Source: Leptobrachium leishanense
Taxonomy: Eukaryota > Chordata > Amphibia > Anura > Megophryidae
NCBI GenBank assembly: GCA_009667805.1
Contig: CM019065.1
Span: 154,788,101-154,852,100, forward strand
Direction of reading: 5' to 3'
Length of the DNA stretch: 64,000 nucleotides
Positions 1 through 11,417 of this stretch are shown piece by piece. Position numbers and translations under genes: made by a program. Under the pieces are notes generated by a model that was given only the letters and a program-made list of their open reading frames with translations, was not told the origin of the DNA and did not search any database. Every line of letters begins with the position of its first letter. The first letter of the stretch is position 1.

Positions 1-461
1 TGACACGCACAACTCCCACAACACAAAACCAACCACCTCAAATACACACAGCTCCCATCAAACCAAACCAGCAACCTCAAACGAACACACACTCACACAA
101 ACTCCCTCATTATACATATAACGCCTGAATGCCAATGGGTAGCTAATTAATGGTACTACTGTCATCTAAGGAGAGGACTGGTGTATAAAATATATATACC
201 ATGAGGATACGTATATATAGTAAATATAGATAGGATGGGCATAGGGTAAGTGTATATAGGATGATGATGGGTACATAGTAAGAGCAAGGGCTGGTGCTCC
301 CTCTAGGTAAGCTAGGCACCCGCCAAGGGCGCACTGCCACCTAGGTGTGCAGCCGGACCTGACCCAGTTTCCATTATTGAACCTGTTCCTCATTGTTGGC
401 TCATGGACCCCCGCTAGCGACGCAGAAGGTGGACGTCTCATGGTGATGCACAGGCGTGATG
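1..461. other. no gene seen; A/C-rich and low-complexity sequence
   Basis: The first ~120 bases are A/C-rich with loosely repeated accacctcaaa-type words. The rest is unremarkable. Open frames here are short, overlap on both strands and resemble nothing I recognise. Confidence 0.5.
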
Positions 462-625
462 AACAAAAAAAAAAAGACAAGGAAGAGACAATGGCAAGAA
501 AGAAAGAAAGAAAGAAAGAAAGACAAAGAAGAAATAAATAAAATGGCACGAAAGAAAGATAGACATGAAAGAAAGATAGGCAGTAAATAAAGAAAAAAGA
601 AGCACAGAAGAAAGAAAGAGGCACA
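462..625. repeat. purine-rich simple repeat (AAAG)n
   Basis: Almost pure A/G on the plus strand, with runs of gaaagaaagaaag and related words. It creates phenylalanine/leucine/serine-rich antisense frames that should not be read as proteins. Confidence 0.85.
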
Positions 626-1275
626 GACCGATCCCAGGCCTGACCAGCGGAGGTGGTGGGCAACGAATGAACTTGCGCATCCCCAATGCACGTTGTGGGT
701 GTGTGTCTGCATACCTGTGCACAGCAGTGTGAGTGTGTTCTCTCACCTGCGTTTCATCAGTTAAATATTTTTTCCGGGGGGGGGGGGTGCAAGTAGCTGG
801 TCTTGCCTAGGGCACAAAATAGTCTAGCACCAACCCTGAATAAATGTACATAGGATAATGATTGGATGCTATTTTATCCAAGCCACACAACATTTTTTGT
901 GTTTGGACTGTTCCATCTTCTACTGTAAATTAATGCTTTCCTGTACTTTGTGAAAGAAGCGTTAATTTGCAGATAGCAGGAGGCGAGTATCAAGCAGTTT
1001 CAATGTCTCTCATTATTCTCATCTCGTACCAGTATTTATATAGAAATCCTGGCTCTGAGAGCTTGATATGAAGCGGATTTGCATTGTCACTTACATTTTT
1101 TTTATGCTAAAAGAGTCTACACTACCTCTTGTCCCACAGTGCAGAGAATGGCACAATCCACTGCTTCTTCTTTTCACTGAGGACACTGAGTCATGTGGTA
1201 CAGCCGAAAACAAGCATGCCAAAAACCAGTCATGCAAGCGCAATCAGAGGGAGACTTCAGTCATCTTTCATACGC
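626..1275. other. intergenic, with a possible hAT-end remnant
   Basis: No gene seen. A run of G at about 776-787 is followed by a stretch ending near 835 in caccaaccctg, which resembles a worn end of a hAT-type transposon. No partner end or target duplication was found. Confidence 0.35.
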
Positions 1276-2004
1276 ATGGGGCCACATTACATTCTTAATG
1301 CAAAAATCCTCGCGCAAAATGAAAATCTTTGCGCCAAGTGTTAAACTTTTGCGCGCGCAAATCACCGCTGGAATTACAATCCTCGCACGTTTTTTCATCC
1401 GCTGATCAATAGGGCGCACAAACAGGACGCGCCCAAATGCACGCGCGTACCGTCTCGCGCAAAAATCTTTGCGCGCAGTCTTTTTTCGAGATTCAGACTA
1501 TTAGAATTAAGAATCACACCTGTCTCACGTTAACAAATTGCGTCTGCCACTGTCAATCCGAGCATATATGCCACAGCAATTATACATGCGCACAAAACTT
1601 CATCCATTGTATTGGTGTGGTATGAGTTGAATGGGCCACAGTGCTTTGGTGCCTTCCTTTTTATGGGCTTGGATATTTGGGGTTAGGCAGGTTGTTCAGA
1701 ATTGTCATTAACACCAGCTTTTAGGAGTTGCTAAAATTATGCACGATAAGACCATGCGGTAATTACCGCAAAATAGATTGTAATACCATCGCGTACCAGC
1801 GCACATTCGCATTATTCGCTCACAATGTTACGTATAGGATGCGCGAAGAACAGTAAGCTTGCGCAGGTTCACACGCGATAGACGATTGCGCGCAGTTGTT
1901 GCGCTTACTATGTAATACGGAATTTAGTGCAAATGGTTTTGCCCCTCGCGTTTATGATTATTTATGCTGACACAAACGTTTGCGTGAAGATTGTAATTTA
2001 GCCC
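1276..2004. mobile_element. possible non-autonomous DNA element with ~28-bp imperfect inverted ends
   Basis: The left end (tggggccacattacattctt) and the reverse complement of the right end (tgggctaaattacaatcttc) match imperfectly. The interior is studded with gcgcaaa/tttgcgc words unlike the AT-rich surroundings. I could not find a target duplication, so the superfamily is open. Confidence 0.4.
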
Positions 2005-2407
2005 ATGGTGTATAGTCTACATAAAAAAAAATTGCCGCGTGGCAGAAGAGTGTTTGGGTTTGGCTTAAAGGAATGGTGGCAACCCTTATAATGACGGCGC
2101 ATAGAGCAAAGTAAGTTTTGTATATGTTTACGGCTTTTGCAGTTATTTTGAATTATTTGGAAGTAATACCTTCAAAAGTGTAACCTGGTCGGCACTCCCT
2201 AATCCCACCAACATTTGTTTAATTGTCACTGTTCATTAAATGGTGTAAAACTGACTTCTAACCTTGCTGAACCTGAATTTATCCTGCCACATTCCACACT
2301 TCAAGTCCTGGTCATTATTATAAGATATCCCCCCCCACACACACACATACACACTATAAAGCCCTTTAACAAAGTCTCTCTCTCTCGCTTTCTCTCATTC
2401 CCAACCT

Positions 2408-2462
2408 CGGTCCTGAAGTTGAAAACGAGAAATCTCAATGTACCCTTCCTGGTAAAATCCTT
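2408..2462 (+). repeat. short dispersed repeat, 'ttcctggtaaaatcc' family
   Basis: Partial copy of a short interspersed repeat seen at least six times in the window. The core reads gaaatctcaatgta then ccttcctggtaaaatcc. Confidence 0.7.
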
Positions 2463-2491
2463 TCTCAAAAAAAAAAAAAGTTTCCCTAACA

Positions 2492-2669
2492 CAGTGTTTC
2501 CCAAACCTGTCCTCGGGACCCCCAACCAGGCCAGATTTTGCAGATCACCTTGGGGAAAAGCAGACTGAATCCTGCAATCACTGAGCAGCAAATCATATAA
2601 TCTGTGCTTCAGATATCTGGCAAATCTGGCGAGGTAGAGGGTCCTGAGGACAGGTTTGGGGAAACACTG
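2492..2669. mobile_element. palindromic MITE, cagtgtttccc family
   Basis: Starts cagtgtttcccaaacctgtc and ends with its near inverse (gacaggtttggggaaacactg, read in two parts). The core carries the words 'gagcagcaaatcatat' and 'cttcagatatctgg', also seen near 14.3 kb and 46.3 kb. No clean target duplication. The end motif is hAT-like but the class is uncertain. Confidence 0.7.
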
Positions 2670-2806
2670 CCCCACAGGTCAGGTTTGTCAGATATCTGAA
2701 GCATCGCACAGGTGATATGATTTGCTGCTCAGTCTGCATTTCCCCAAGGTGATCCTTAAAATCTGGCCTGTTAGGGGTACTTGAGGACCACGGTTGGGAA
2801 CCACTG
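2670..2806. repeat. second, partial copy of the cagtgtttccc MITE
   Basis: Abuts the preceding copy. It shares gatatgatttgctgctcag and ttccccaaggtgatcc with the copy at 14252-14435 and ends ggttgggaaccactg. Confidence 0.6.
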
Positions 2807-5577
2807 ATCTAGATCCTAATTCAGGTGAAAATTAACCAGAGCTGTTGTAAACCTATTAACTCGTTTAATGGCTCTGGGAGGTTTACAATTGCTCTGGTTA
2901 AGTTTACACCTGACTCCATGGCTGGACTGGGAAAAAAAAATCAGCCCTGGACTTTATCCAGACCGGCCCACTTTAATTATGCAAACACACACAAAATTAG
3001 TATAGGAACCAAGCGGATCTCTCATCCAATCACTCTACAGATACTGGAGTTGCTGCAGAGTGATTGGTGTAAAGCAACACAGCAGCACTGAGGTTGAGTG
3101 TGTACCATGTCTTAAAGTGAGGCGGATGCCCAAAAGGTCTCACCAGCACGGTCGCCAGAATATGAGACTGTGGCTGACTGTTATACAGATGGTGAGGAAG
3201 TTCTCACCTCGCCCATTGAGGGCAGCATGAGCCGTGCGGTGAACCAGCATTCACACTGGCAATTGGCCCGCCGGCGGCGCCGGGAATCTCCCTTTAGTCC
3301 CTATGGCCAGTACATGCGTGCCTGACTCAGAATCTAGCCCTAAATAATGTCATTCTCAGGTCTCTATATATGTGTATAAGTGTTTACTACGGAGTAGCAG
3401 GAATCTCGTTTTCAAGTTCTCATACATACCTCTCTTTTATGGTAAAAGAAGGTGGAACTAGATAATTGTGATATTTTTTTCTGAATAGAAGTTTGCTTTT
3501 ATTAGCTCATTTTGTAATATCAAATTTTGTCCTGGAGAAAGTTCCCCAGAGGGACCGGAACAATGATTTGCAGCTGTTTAAAAGGGATTAAATAAAAGTT
3601 GTTTTTTTGCTAAACTGTCCTGGAGTGCCGGCATATTTAATACATTTATAAATGAGAATCAAGTTTCAGGCACTGGCACTAAGACAACAGAAGCTGGAGT
3701 GCAGTATCGCTTGTGAATATATATATATTATTCCAGTATATATTGGAGACACATTAATCTAAAAAATCTCTCTTTGTTTCTAAGTTTTCTTTGATCTTCT
3801 AGTTGCATTGGGGCATTTAAAAGTGTATCTATGCAAATAATGCATACATATGATTGATTCATGTAAATAGAATTTGTATTTTTCAATTGATTGCAGGCCT
3901 TGACAAATCCATATAAAATGTATGAGCCAACTATACCTTAAGAGCCAGGCAAATGTTTTCCAATATAGTTGTGCAGAATAATGTATAAAATAATAATTAT
4001 GATTATTGACAGGTTTGAACAGAATGATGGTATCCAATATGACATCTTTCATACATTGAAAATATAACTTGGGGGAAAAATCACCAATTCTAATCTTTTT
4101 AACTATAGTATGCTCATAATTTTACAGCACATTTTACTTGTTTCTTTATTTTTTTCCAATTCCACTGCTTTAATTATTATAGATACTTGTTATGTTAATC
4201 TTTAGAATTCTTATGCTATAAATAACCAACCAGAAAATGAGTTAAATAGCTTTCTTAAACACACTTATCTCTGTCCTATACATATCATTTAAAAAATGTA
4301 TTTTAATTTGAATTGCACACATTAAAATTTATTTGTTCAATTATGGACTTTAAGAGAAGCATCCTAATTATATTTTTATATATTACTTTATGTATATTTG
4401 CTGAAATTGTAATTGAAAATATATTTTATTCATTATTTTTATTATATTTGTCTAAGTATATATTTTATCGTCCATCATTTTGAAATATAATTTCATATCA
4501 AATATGTTAATATATTGAGATGTTATTTATAGGTAATCTATTTTTAAAATACATTCCACTTGCCCTTTTGACCAAAATAAATAAATCTGAATTCCATTAT
4601 ATATGAACATTTATAGTAAAATAATATGAAATAATACAAAATAAAGCATTATTTTTTTAAAGTATCTTGTACATTCTACCTCTCTAAAACTTTGCTTTAG
4701 ATACCCATCCATTTTTAACAAGATCTTAAAAATAAAAATAACTCTTGAATAAAATGTTTAATATTTGCATGTTATTAGTCATTATCGAGCAGCTTTCAAA
4801 ATACCATCCAGAACAAACTCATGAATCTCTTATGGAATCTTTTATAGCATTATTCTACTGCTTACATTGCATATCTGTTGTTGTTGTTTTTTTTTTTACT
4901 AGTTAATGATTATAGCAATTAAAACGAAAATAATTTACAACACAATAAACAAAAAGCCCTGCATGCAGCCTGAATTTACTATAAATAAGTCCTATAAAAA
5001 TATATGTATAAACATCACCTCTGCATAAATTCTCATTTGTTTTTCTCAGAATAATTTAATCTCAAGATAAGCAGTAAAATGCTGTTATGAAGAGTGTCCA
5101 GACCAGTAAACCTCTGTTTAGAAACACTTACTCTGTGACAGTTTAGGTGGGAATTTAAGGAATCTCAATATTTGCATCAGCAACAAAATCCTCGATATGT
5201 CAATATACTGTACAAAATGAAAAATCATTTGAAAGCTGTTTAAAAATAGAGTTTTAAAGGGCAAATTCATACTGTAATTTATATTTATCTTTATTGAAAA
5301 ATATAAAAGTTTTGAAAATATATAGCTTTATATCCTGAGAGATTACCATGTGTTTAATAATAACACTTAGATCCCCTGAAGCACTGGTACCTTGTGAGTA
5401 TCTTTAGTCACAATTTCTATGCATAGAATCTCTTGTTTGTTCTATTTACCTTTTGGATGAATATTCCAGAGAAAGTGAGCAGCAATGCTTGATATGTTAC
5501 ACAATGAAACAACAGGCTGACAATAGGACCAGAAGACCTGAGCTTTCATTCAGATCAGGTTCTTGGACCCAAAATAA
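2807..5577. other. AT-rich flank downstream of nkx2-6
   Basis: No coding region recognised. 2915-2975 (ctggactgggaaaaaa...) resembles a hAT terminus, and 3100-3330 is a more GC-rich unidentified block. 3400-5577 is strongly AT-rich and contains the expected nkx2-6 3' untranslated region on the minus strand. Confidence 0.5.
5289..5296 (-). promoter_or_regulatory. nkx2-6: candidate poly(A) signal for nkx2-6
   Basis: The plus-strand word tttatt reads AATAAA on the minus strand, roughly 280 bases past the stop codon. AT-rich sequence produces this hexamer by chance and others lie further down, so this is only a candidate. Confidence 0.3.
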
Positions 5578-6128
5578 TCACCAGGCCCTGATTCCCTGGA
5601 GTGCAGCCTGTATGTGTCCTTGCTGGGCATTGCTTGGCACAGCTGATATATTCACATTGACCAGCTGAGGGTTAACAGTACCTGGCACAGTAGGGACACC
5701 TGAGTAAAAGCCACTGTTGTTGTAGGCACCATAACAAACTGGGTATGTGTAGGGGTTACCACTGCTATTATATGTTGCAGTGAAAGTCTGAGAGCTCCCA
5801 AGGCATGGTTTGCCATCCCTGACCAGGACTGGCACTGCCACCCTGCGTGGTGGTGGTGGGTGGTTCGCAAGTTCCAGGGATCTGTCTTGTTTCTGTCTTT
5901 TGCATTTGTATCTTCTGTTCTGAAACCATATCTTGACTTGCGTGGATGTGAGTTTGAGGATGGATGCCAGCTGCTCCCTCTCTGGGGCTGACAGGTACCT
6001 CTGCTGCTTAAATCTCCTCTCCAGCTCATACACCTGGACCTGGGAAAAGAGGACTCTGGGCTTCCTCCTCTGCCTCTGCTGAGCTCGGTCTAGGGGCACC
6101 ATTCTCCTTCCAGTCTCCACACACTGCC
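5578..6128 (-). CDS. nkx2-6: nkx2-6 exon 2: NK2 homeodomain and C-terminus
   Basis: Second, last coding exon of an NK2-class homeobox transcription factor (tinman group; heart and pharyngeal patterning is known for the family). The acceptor is tttcaatttccag, with AG at 6130-6129, and the exon opens with GG. Exon 1 leaves a lone C, so the junction makes Arg85. In the 267-residue joined protein the homeodomain is residues 105-164: Phe8 = F112, WFQN at 152-155, and the NK2-specific Tyr54 = Y158 in NRRYKCK. The NK2-specific domain ([17 protein letters not shown]) spans 179-195. The protein ends LQGIRAW, stop TGA at 5580-5578. The stretch after the homeodomain and the C-terminus fit NKX2-6 better than NKX2-5 or NKX2-3. 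In frog literature the same gene may appear as nkx2-10. Intact, no frameshifts. Confidence 0.93.
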
Positions 6129-7021
6129 CTGGAAATTGAAAGCAAACACTTTAAATCCCTCCATTAAGTGGATCAATTAAATAACCAGCTCCTCTGTACA
6201 TTATACATTATCTTATGGAGTTATCAGAGTCTTCAGCTGGGGCTCAGAAGGCAAGATGTGTGGAGGAGACAAAACCCAATATCCCAGCAGAGAACTGAGA
6301 GCATCACCTCACTATTACCTGTGGAGTTCGATGGAATTAGCAATTGTGAAACAATCAATAAATCACAGTCTAAACCAGATTGAAAAAATAAATATATATA
6401 GTATATCTGTATGTATAATATAGAGAGAGTGTCGATAGATTGTATATGTGTGTTTCTGTGTGTAATTGCAGTTCTATTTATTATTATTTACTTGTCTTTG
6501 TATGGATAGCAAAAGAAAATTATATATATATATATTAATCTATATATTAATTTTACGCTTATGTCTTGTTTGGCTCTTATTTTCTTTAGTTTCAGAAGGT
6601 ATAGGATGATTTCCCTATTGAGAGTACATACATATACTCATAGTAACCCTTGTTTCTCTTTTGCATGTGTATAAATGCCTATACATTGTATATGTGTCGT
6701 TGTATGTGTATATATATATTATATTTATTTTTTTCTACATTTGTTGTATTACCTAATAATGGGCACTGTTGTATATACCAACATCAAAAGGGAACATTTG
6801 ATGGAGTATACACTTTTTATTTCCTTAATATCTTGTGTGTAATGAAGATCTGGATATAGTTTGGTTGTAGTTGGTTTAATTATAATTCTCTGCCTTTCTA
6901 TGATATAATGACATTTATTTTGTTAATTCAATTCGATGGTTACTATTTGGGAGCAGTTGAAGAACAACAAATATATATATATATATACATACATACAATT
7001 TACACATACAAACACAAATAT

Positions 7022-7112
7022 AAATATATATGCTGCCTTTGAGGAATGTAGTACAATAGCTCTGTAAGCAGTTCTCTGAATTGCTGGGATGTGTAAATGT
7101 CTTCCACAATTA
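7022..7112 (-). repeat. dispersed repeat shared with 10835-10918
   Basis: Its reverse complement (acatttacacatcccagc, then aattcagagaactgc...) aligns with 10835-10918 on the plus strand. Both are flanked by (TA)n tracts, suggesting a dispersed element with a microsatellite edge. Confidence 0.6.
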
Positions 7113-7340
7113 TACATATATATATATATATACATATAACCATTATTGAAAGGAGAGGAAATAATTAACACGCTATCATTTTATATAATTTCCAAATCAA
7201 ACAAAAAACGCTAGAAACATCTCAACTGAAAATGAAACAATATATTAACCCCTTCGTCCTTGCTTGGGATAAAAAAAATACCCTAGTTTCAAATACCTAA
7301 CTTTGAATGATATTTACAGATCATGATTAATAAATAATAA

Positions 7341-7420
7341 CATTTTATTTATTTATTTATTTATTTATAAAGGATTTTACCAGGAAGGATACATTGAGAT
7401 TTCTCTCGTTTTCAAGTATG
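7341..7420 (-). repeat. short dispersed repeat with (TTTA)n tail
   Basis: Reverse-oriented copy: (ttta)n, then aaggattttaccaggaagga, then gagatttctctcgttttcaag. The tetranucleotide tail suggests a short retroposon. Confidence 0.75.
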
Positions 7421-7849
7421 TAATGGGTATTTTCTTCTGTCAAGAGTTGTAATAACTATTATAGTTGTAATATTGTAAACATCACTACAAAACTATTTTT
7501 CACCTTCTATACAGTGACATGTTGCAGCCCTATGTTTGTTTGCATAGCTTTCCTAGTAATGCATTTACATCTAAATAGCTTATTTTGCTGTTATTCTATC
7601 TGCTACATTAAGAAAATTACCTTGAAATGAGAAACATACAACACCTGCCATCTGATTGTTTTAAGGAAATAGAGCATTTGACAAATTATATATTTATATT
7701 CCAAGAAATGTAGATACTCTTTCGTCTTTCTATTAATATTATACCTGTAGACATGTAACATAGTGAATATATTTATTTTCTGTTAATCAGTATATTTGTG
7801 TTTTTACTATCTTGCATTGTATTACTTTGTATTTCTGTAACATTTCAAT

Positions 7850-7943
7850 GTTCTTGAACCCAGGACATACTTGAAAACGAGAGAAATCTCAATGTATCCT
7901 TCCTGGTAAAATCCTTTATAAATAAATAAATAAATAAATAAAT
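7850..7943 (+). repeat. short dispersed repeat with (AAAT)n tail
   Basis: The clearest forward copy: cttgaacccaggacatac, aaacgagagaaatctcaatg, ccttcctggtaaaatcc, then an (aaat)n tail. About 430 bp from an inverted copy at 7341-7420. Confidence 0.8.
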
Positions 7944-9120
7944 ATTACGTTTTAATTGCATTAAAATAGTCCTATATTATTGTATAAAATTAAATAATAT
8001 ATATTTATATATATATTATATTTATTTAATTCAGAACCTTGTGGAATCAGTAATCTATTTATTCTACAATATTTCTATATTGCTTTATACTACGTTTTAT
8101 ATTTACTTCTTAATTTTGTTTATTTCTTTTTTTATTTAAAAAGCTTTAAATAAAGAAGTCTTTCAGGCTTCACGAGGAGATTTAAATGATTCTTCCCAGG
8201 CAGTTTTAACAAAGTATATGTGTGAATGTCTGTTGTTGTTTTGTTTTTTTTGTGCTAATTAAGATAAATTCTAAATTTACAGTTATTAAGACATAACTTA
8301 TCTTGCTGCGATTTACAAATTAACTATTCATTTTTTTATTATTAAACAGTAAAATGATTGAGTTGTCACAATAATTATATATAGTAAAAATATAACTGAT
8401 AATAATTAAGGCCGAAATGACTTTTTGCACAAAGCATCGAAGTCAGAAAAATTAGGTGAAAAAGGAAAATATTTATTTTCAATTAATGCGTCTTACCTTA
8501 TTTTTTTTCCAATTTAAGCAAGTTATCTGTTTTAGCCTAAAAACACCTGAAAAAGTTCTATACGAGTTATAATATAACCCCCTGAGCATATTCTCCATGG
8601 GAGATGTGGATACAAAAGGTTTTTAATTCATAGAACAGAAAATCAGTTTGAAGAGAGGCTATTTTTATGTAGTATTTGCTTTTTTTTTATCAGGCAGTAT
8701 AATACTATAGTAAATTAGAATATTCTAATTACATTTCATGTCATCAGTGATAAGAATACAAATATAAAAAACACAGCACATATACTTTATCGTTTTTTTT
8801 AACTGGAACTATGATCACTTGTTTTGTTCCTCGTTTTTATAAGATCTAATTTCAATTCCCTGTGCAGATGGTCTTAAATGATTTAATTATAACAATACAT
8901 ATTTAATTATCACTTTCATCCCATAAAACATTGATTTAATAACCATTCATATATCCACTGGTTTAAATCTATGGTAAATGCAAGCTCTGTATAAGAAGAT
9001 TTCCCATACTGCTCATCAACTATGAATATAAATTAGATGAAGGTAATTATTTAATGTCCCTTTAATAAAGAATGTATCATTTGGAAACCCTGGGATGTTT
9101 CTGCTTCAGGTCCCACTCAC

Positions 9121-9373
9121 GCTGCTCATGGCTGGGATCCGGATCTTCTCCCATGGGGGACTCACAGGCAGGTCTGGGGGGCGCAAACTCCTCTCTGCCC
9201 CCAGTCTCCTCCTGTTCTCTGTCTCTCATACCCCTCTGGGGGGCAGTGGATCCTGGGGGGCTGGCACAGGACAGTAGGGGCTTTTCTACCAGGACCTCTG
9301 GGAGCTCTGTGCGCTCAAGCCTCAAAATATCCTTCACTGAAAACGGTGTGGAGGTGACAGGGCTAGGGATCAT
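9121..9373 (-). CDS. nkx2-6: nkx2-6 exon 1: start and TN domain
   Basis: First coding exon (84 codons plus one base). I chose the ATG at 9373 because the frame opens MIPSPVTSTPFSVKDILRLE, the Tinman (TN) motif near the N-terminus of NK2 proteins, a Groucho-interaction motif in this family. An upstream in-frame GTG at 9406 has no support. The rest is a variable acidic linker that includes SPMGEDPDPSHEQ. The exon ends before GTGAGT (9120-9115), leaving one C that pairs in phase with exon 2. The 267-residue total is a little shorter than the human protein, mostly in this linker. The plus-strand frame over 9072-9380 is an antisense shadow. Confidence 0.9.
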
Positions 9374-10440
9374 TTTTTGAGGGTAAAGTGGGGTAGTGGG
9401 GGTCACAGGTAAATGTTACCCCAAATAATCTGACACTGATAGGACAGGGTCATGGAGATTTCATAAGGTGTTCTCCTGCACACCTGGGGCAGCATGCAGC
9501 CTCTCTGGACGTATTGCTGCTGACGCCCCTATCACTTCACTTCAGCCACATAGGAGGTTTAGGTCTCAGTAACCAATGGCCAAGGTCTCATCTCAAAAGA
9601 CGACCCCCCCTCAATAAACACACCTAGAGGCCCATGCACGCTGTCTGTGAACAGATCCATCCCTGCAAACCACTTACCTGGGGAGGGAAATGCTTCTTTT
9701 GTCTCCTGGGCTGAGACCTGAAGGAGTGGGCCAGCATGTCCCGCAGGGTCTATAACCCCCCCTCTCACCCCATCTGGCATGTCAGGAGCTTTCAGATGCA
9801 GAAGATACTGAGGAGACACTCAAGGCTGCCAACCATTGGAAGAGATTCCCAGCTCAGACACAACAGGAAATAATCTGGGAAGGAAAATATAAACACTCAG
9901 GGAACCAGTCAGTGTACAGTAAAAAAAACAAAACCAGGACTGAGCACAAGTCTATTGCTTCTTTATAACTTAAAATTCAACAAACTGATGCAGCAAATTA
10001 TACTATTCCATCCATTTACACAGCCTGCTATAGAGAGGTTAGGAGCCTTTACTGCAGCATGTGTAAAAATGAAATGTATATAAAATCTTTAATAGAATAG
10101 ATTTGCATAGCATCATGTATTGTAACCAAACCAAACATTGATTGTTTCACCTAAACAATATGTAATCAAGAAAACTTTAAAGCTATAAAGTAGAGCATGG
10201 TGCATTATATATAGACACTTTCATATCATATAGGTATATATGAAAAAGACCCAGTGCAGAGTCGAAAGGGTCATTTTTTAATGCAATTTTGAATAAAAGA
10301 CACTTTTAATTAAGCCCTGGAGTGCATCCATTTGGATTATTTACAAATATACATATTTGATCTTTGCACCCAGGCAGTGAATTTAACCAACATTGATGGC
10401 AAAAGAGAGTGTTTGTTCAAATTTGATAGTTATATATATA
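9374..10440. other. upstream flank of nkx2-6
   Basis: Contains the presumed 5' untranslated region and promoter of nkx2-6. No consensus TATA box found close to the start. 9374-9890 is less AT-rich than its surroundings, as expected near a promoter. A frame at 9559-9819 on the minus strand resembles nothing known. 10240-10330 carries an unidentified dispersed repeat ending aagccctggagtgcatcc. Confidence 0.45.
9533..9544 (-). promoter_or_regulatory. nkx2-6: candidate tandem NK2-binding sites upstream of nkx2-6
   Basis: The minus strand reads TGAAGTGAAGTG, two overlapping matches to TNAAGTG, the known NK2-class core, about 165 bases upstream of the start codon. Chance occurrence is easy. Autoregulation is only a suggestion. 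Confidence 0.25.
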
Positions 10441-10724
10441 TATATATATACAAACCGAAGAGAGAGAAGGACACACTCCAGGACTTGAAAGTAAAAGTAA
10501 AAACGATGTTTTATTAAATAAACATTAAAAAGATGCCCATATGCACCTGACCGATGTTTCGGCCCTCGCAGGGGCCTTTATCAAGGTGATAAAGGCCCCC
10601 GCGAGGGCCTAAACGTCGGTCAGGTGCATATGGGCATCTTTTTAATGTTTATTTAATAAATCATCGTTTTTACTTTTACTTTCAAGTCCTGGAGTGCGTC
10701 CTTCTCTCTCTTCGGTTTGTATAT
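10441..10724. mobile_element. ~284-bp near-perfect fold-back element
   Basis: Arms of about 135 bases mirror each other around 10585, where ggggcctttatca faces tgataaaggcccc. The outer ends are tatacaaaccgaagagag and its inverse. Each arm includes a (TTTAT)-like stretch and acttgaaagtaaaag. No target duplication is obvious because both sides are TA-rich. Confidence 0.8.
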
Positions 10725-10834
10725 TATCTACTGGATTTTGCACCCAGGCATCTTTGTCTCTATATGGCCTCAGCAGGTTGCCGCTGTTTTTTTATATACA
10801 TACAGTATATATATATATATGTGTTTATTATTGC

Positions 10835-10918
10835 AGAAGCCATTTGCACATCACAGTAATTCAAAGAATTGCATCCCAGAGCTCCTGTGCCACATTCCCC
10901 ATATGCAGCAAGGAATTC
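10835..10918 (+). repeat. dispersed repeat shared with 7022-7112
   Basis: Reads gccatttgcacatcacagta then attcaaagaattgc..., aligning with the reverse complement of the intronic copy. Flanked on the left by (TA)n. Confidence 0.6.
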
Positions 10919-11059
10919 TGGGTAGGATATGCAAATTACCTCTGTCTCACTTTTATGCATCCTGGGCCTGTTATTACACAGAACCCTAAAATCAATGCTA
11001 TGCCAAACTATGTTTTTTTTAGCAGAGATAAGGTTTATGCAACTGGTCAAAGCCTTATA

Positions 11060-11281
11060 CAGTCAGGTCCAGAAATATTGGGACATCGACACAATTCTAA
11101 CATCTTTGGCTCTATACACCACCACAATGGAGTTGGAATGAAACAAATACAATGTGCTTTAACTGCAGACTGTCAGCTTTAATTTGAGGGTATGTACATC
11201 CAACTCAGGTGAACGGTGTAGGACTTACAGCAGTTTGCATATGTGCCTCCCACTTGTTAAGGGACCAAAGGTAATGGGACA
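11060..11281 (+). repeat. left inverted terminal repeat of Tc1 family A
   Basis: 222 bp with an outer transposase-site-like repeat at the tip and an inner one at about 11261-11281. Confidence 0.9.
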
Positions 11282-11417
11282 ATTGGCTTCTCAGCTGTTC
11301 CATGGCCAGGTGTGTGATATTCCCTCATTACCCCAATTACAATGTGCAGATAAAAGGCCCAGAGTTCATTTCAAGTGTGCTATTTGCATTTGGAATCTGT
11401 TGCTGTCAACTCTCAAG

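Larger units (their letters stand above)
6129..9120 (-). other. nkx2-6: nkx2-6 intron 1
   Basis: 2,992-bp AT-rich intron between a consensus donor (GTGAGT at 9120-9115) and the acceptor at 6130-6129, phase 1. It holds (TA)n microsatellites (6520-6540, 6970-6985, 7115-7130), a dispersed repeat at 7022-7112 and an inverted pair of short repeats at 7341-7420 and 7850-7943. No other exon was recognised inside. Confidence 0.85.

Noticed and set aside
166..746. Leucine/phenylalanine/serine-rich minus-strand frames resembling membrane proteins
   Set aside because: They are translations of a purine-rich simple repeat.
9072..9380. Plus-strand frame opposite nkx2-6 exon 1
   Set aside because: The minus strand has the TN motif, start, donor and matching phase; the plus frame is an antisense shadow.
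9374..9406. Earlier nkx2-6 start at 9406
   Set aside because: The codon there is GTG, and the family's N-terminus begins right at the ATG at 9373.
11184..11417. Upstream extension of the Tc1 transposase to 423 residues
   Set aside because: The added 78 codons lie in the terminal repeat, which also reads in reverse at the other end; 345 residues is the family length.
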